The translations under genes were made by a program, and so were the position numbers. Shown in pieces: positions 13,745 to 13,950 of a DNA stretch of 13,950 nt. The notes under the pieces are model-generated. The model was not told the DNA's origin. It worked only from the letters and a program-made list of their open reading frames with translations, and ran no database searches. Origin of the DNA: Phoronis ovalis (lineage: Eukaryota; Phoronida; Phoronidae); the NCBI GenBank assembly GCA_028565635.1, contig JAOXYB010035174.1:1-13950 (forward strand), in the 5' to 3' direction. Every line of letters begins with the position of its first letter. Within the stretch, counting starts at the first letter, position 1.

Positions 13745-13868
13745 GGGGGGGGGGTTGGTGCAAACAGGGGGGGTCACGAATTTTTGTGCAAGGCAAAAGG
13801 GGGGGTCATGAATTTTTGTGCACCGTGGTTGTAAGGGTGGGGGGTTGTAGAATTTTTTGCGCAGTGAT
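13745..13868. repeat. G-run tandem repeat, about 32-35-bp unit
   Basis: Units of the form GGGGGGGtca(c/t)gaatttttgtgca start at about 13767 and 13799. A diverged third unit starts at about 13835, and a G10 run at 13745-13754 precedes them. With five G runs on one strand the stretch could form G-quadruplexes. Confidence 0.75.
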
Positions 13869-13950
13869 TCTTGAAAATACCTTTCTTGATTTTCACAAAC
13901 TAGTAGGAAAAGAGAGGATCCCTAAACAAGAAAATAAAAAAAATAAAAAG

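Larger units (their letters stand above)
12892..13950 (-). other. PPT2-like upstream intron, partial
   Basis: This stretch contains no PPT2 exon that I can identify. It is built largely of repeat-like patches: a GC-rich block, a hairpin, a CTCCCG-rich element and a G-run tandem array. The intron probably continues beyond the right edge. Short open frames here on both strands follow the GC-rich patches and are not considered genes. Confidence 0.6.

Overview
This is animal (metazoan) nuclear DNA. It is A+T-rich and intron-rich, with GT-AG introns of a few hundred bases to about 1.2 kb, microsatellites and several diverged interspersed repeats. Two protein-coding genes are recognisable and they converge. 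The repeat content and gene structures suggest a marine invertebrate, perhaps a mollusc or other lophotrochozoan. That placement is an impression, since nothing in the window fixes the species.

Plus strand, about 1794-9424: a BTBD8-type BTB/POZ gene. Seven confident exons (1812-1918, 2287-2760, 3136-3316, 3498-3686, 4057-4242, 4797-4928, 5607-5807) and one probable 48-nt exon (5100-5147) join in a single open frame. They encode a short basic N-terminus, an acidic low-complexity linker, one BTB domain and a long BTBD8/BACK-like helical region. After exon 7 (phase 0) come two possible last exons, both opening with AG acceptors and both in frame. One (7018-7953) encodes seven C2H2 zinc fingers, giving a BTB-BACK-zinc-finger protein of about 801-817 aa. 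The other (9044-9424) encodes a hydrophilic 126-aa tail, giving about 616-632 aa. As far as I know BTBD8 in vertebrates has no zinc fingers and has two BTB domains; here the first BTB is not visible.

Minus strand, 12891-11087: the C-terminal half of a lysosomal thioesterase of the PPT2 family. Five coding exons run from the TDYLK motif to the stop, and they include the GGPDDG aspartate region and the C-terminal histidine region. The N-terminal half, with the nucleophilic serine, is not seen and should lie beyond the right edge.

Other sequence: the left end is a degenerate AACGAACGAA-type simple repeat. Positions 210-1793 are non-coding and hold several small tandem duplications. The 9425-11086 interval between the two gene ends holds candidate polyadenylation signals and an inverted repeat. 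The right end (12900-13950) holds three patches unlike the surrounding A+T-rich DNA: a GC-rich block, a CTCCCG-rich interspersed repeat and a G-run tandem repeat. The two genes have no evident functional link; they are simply neighbours.
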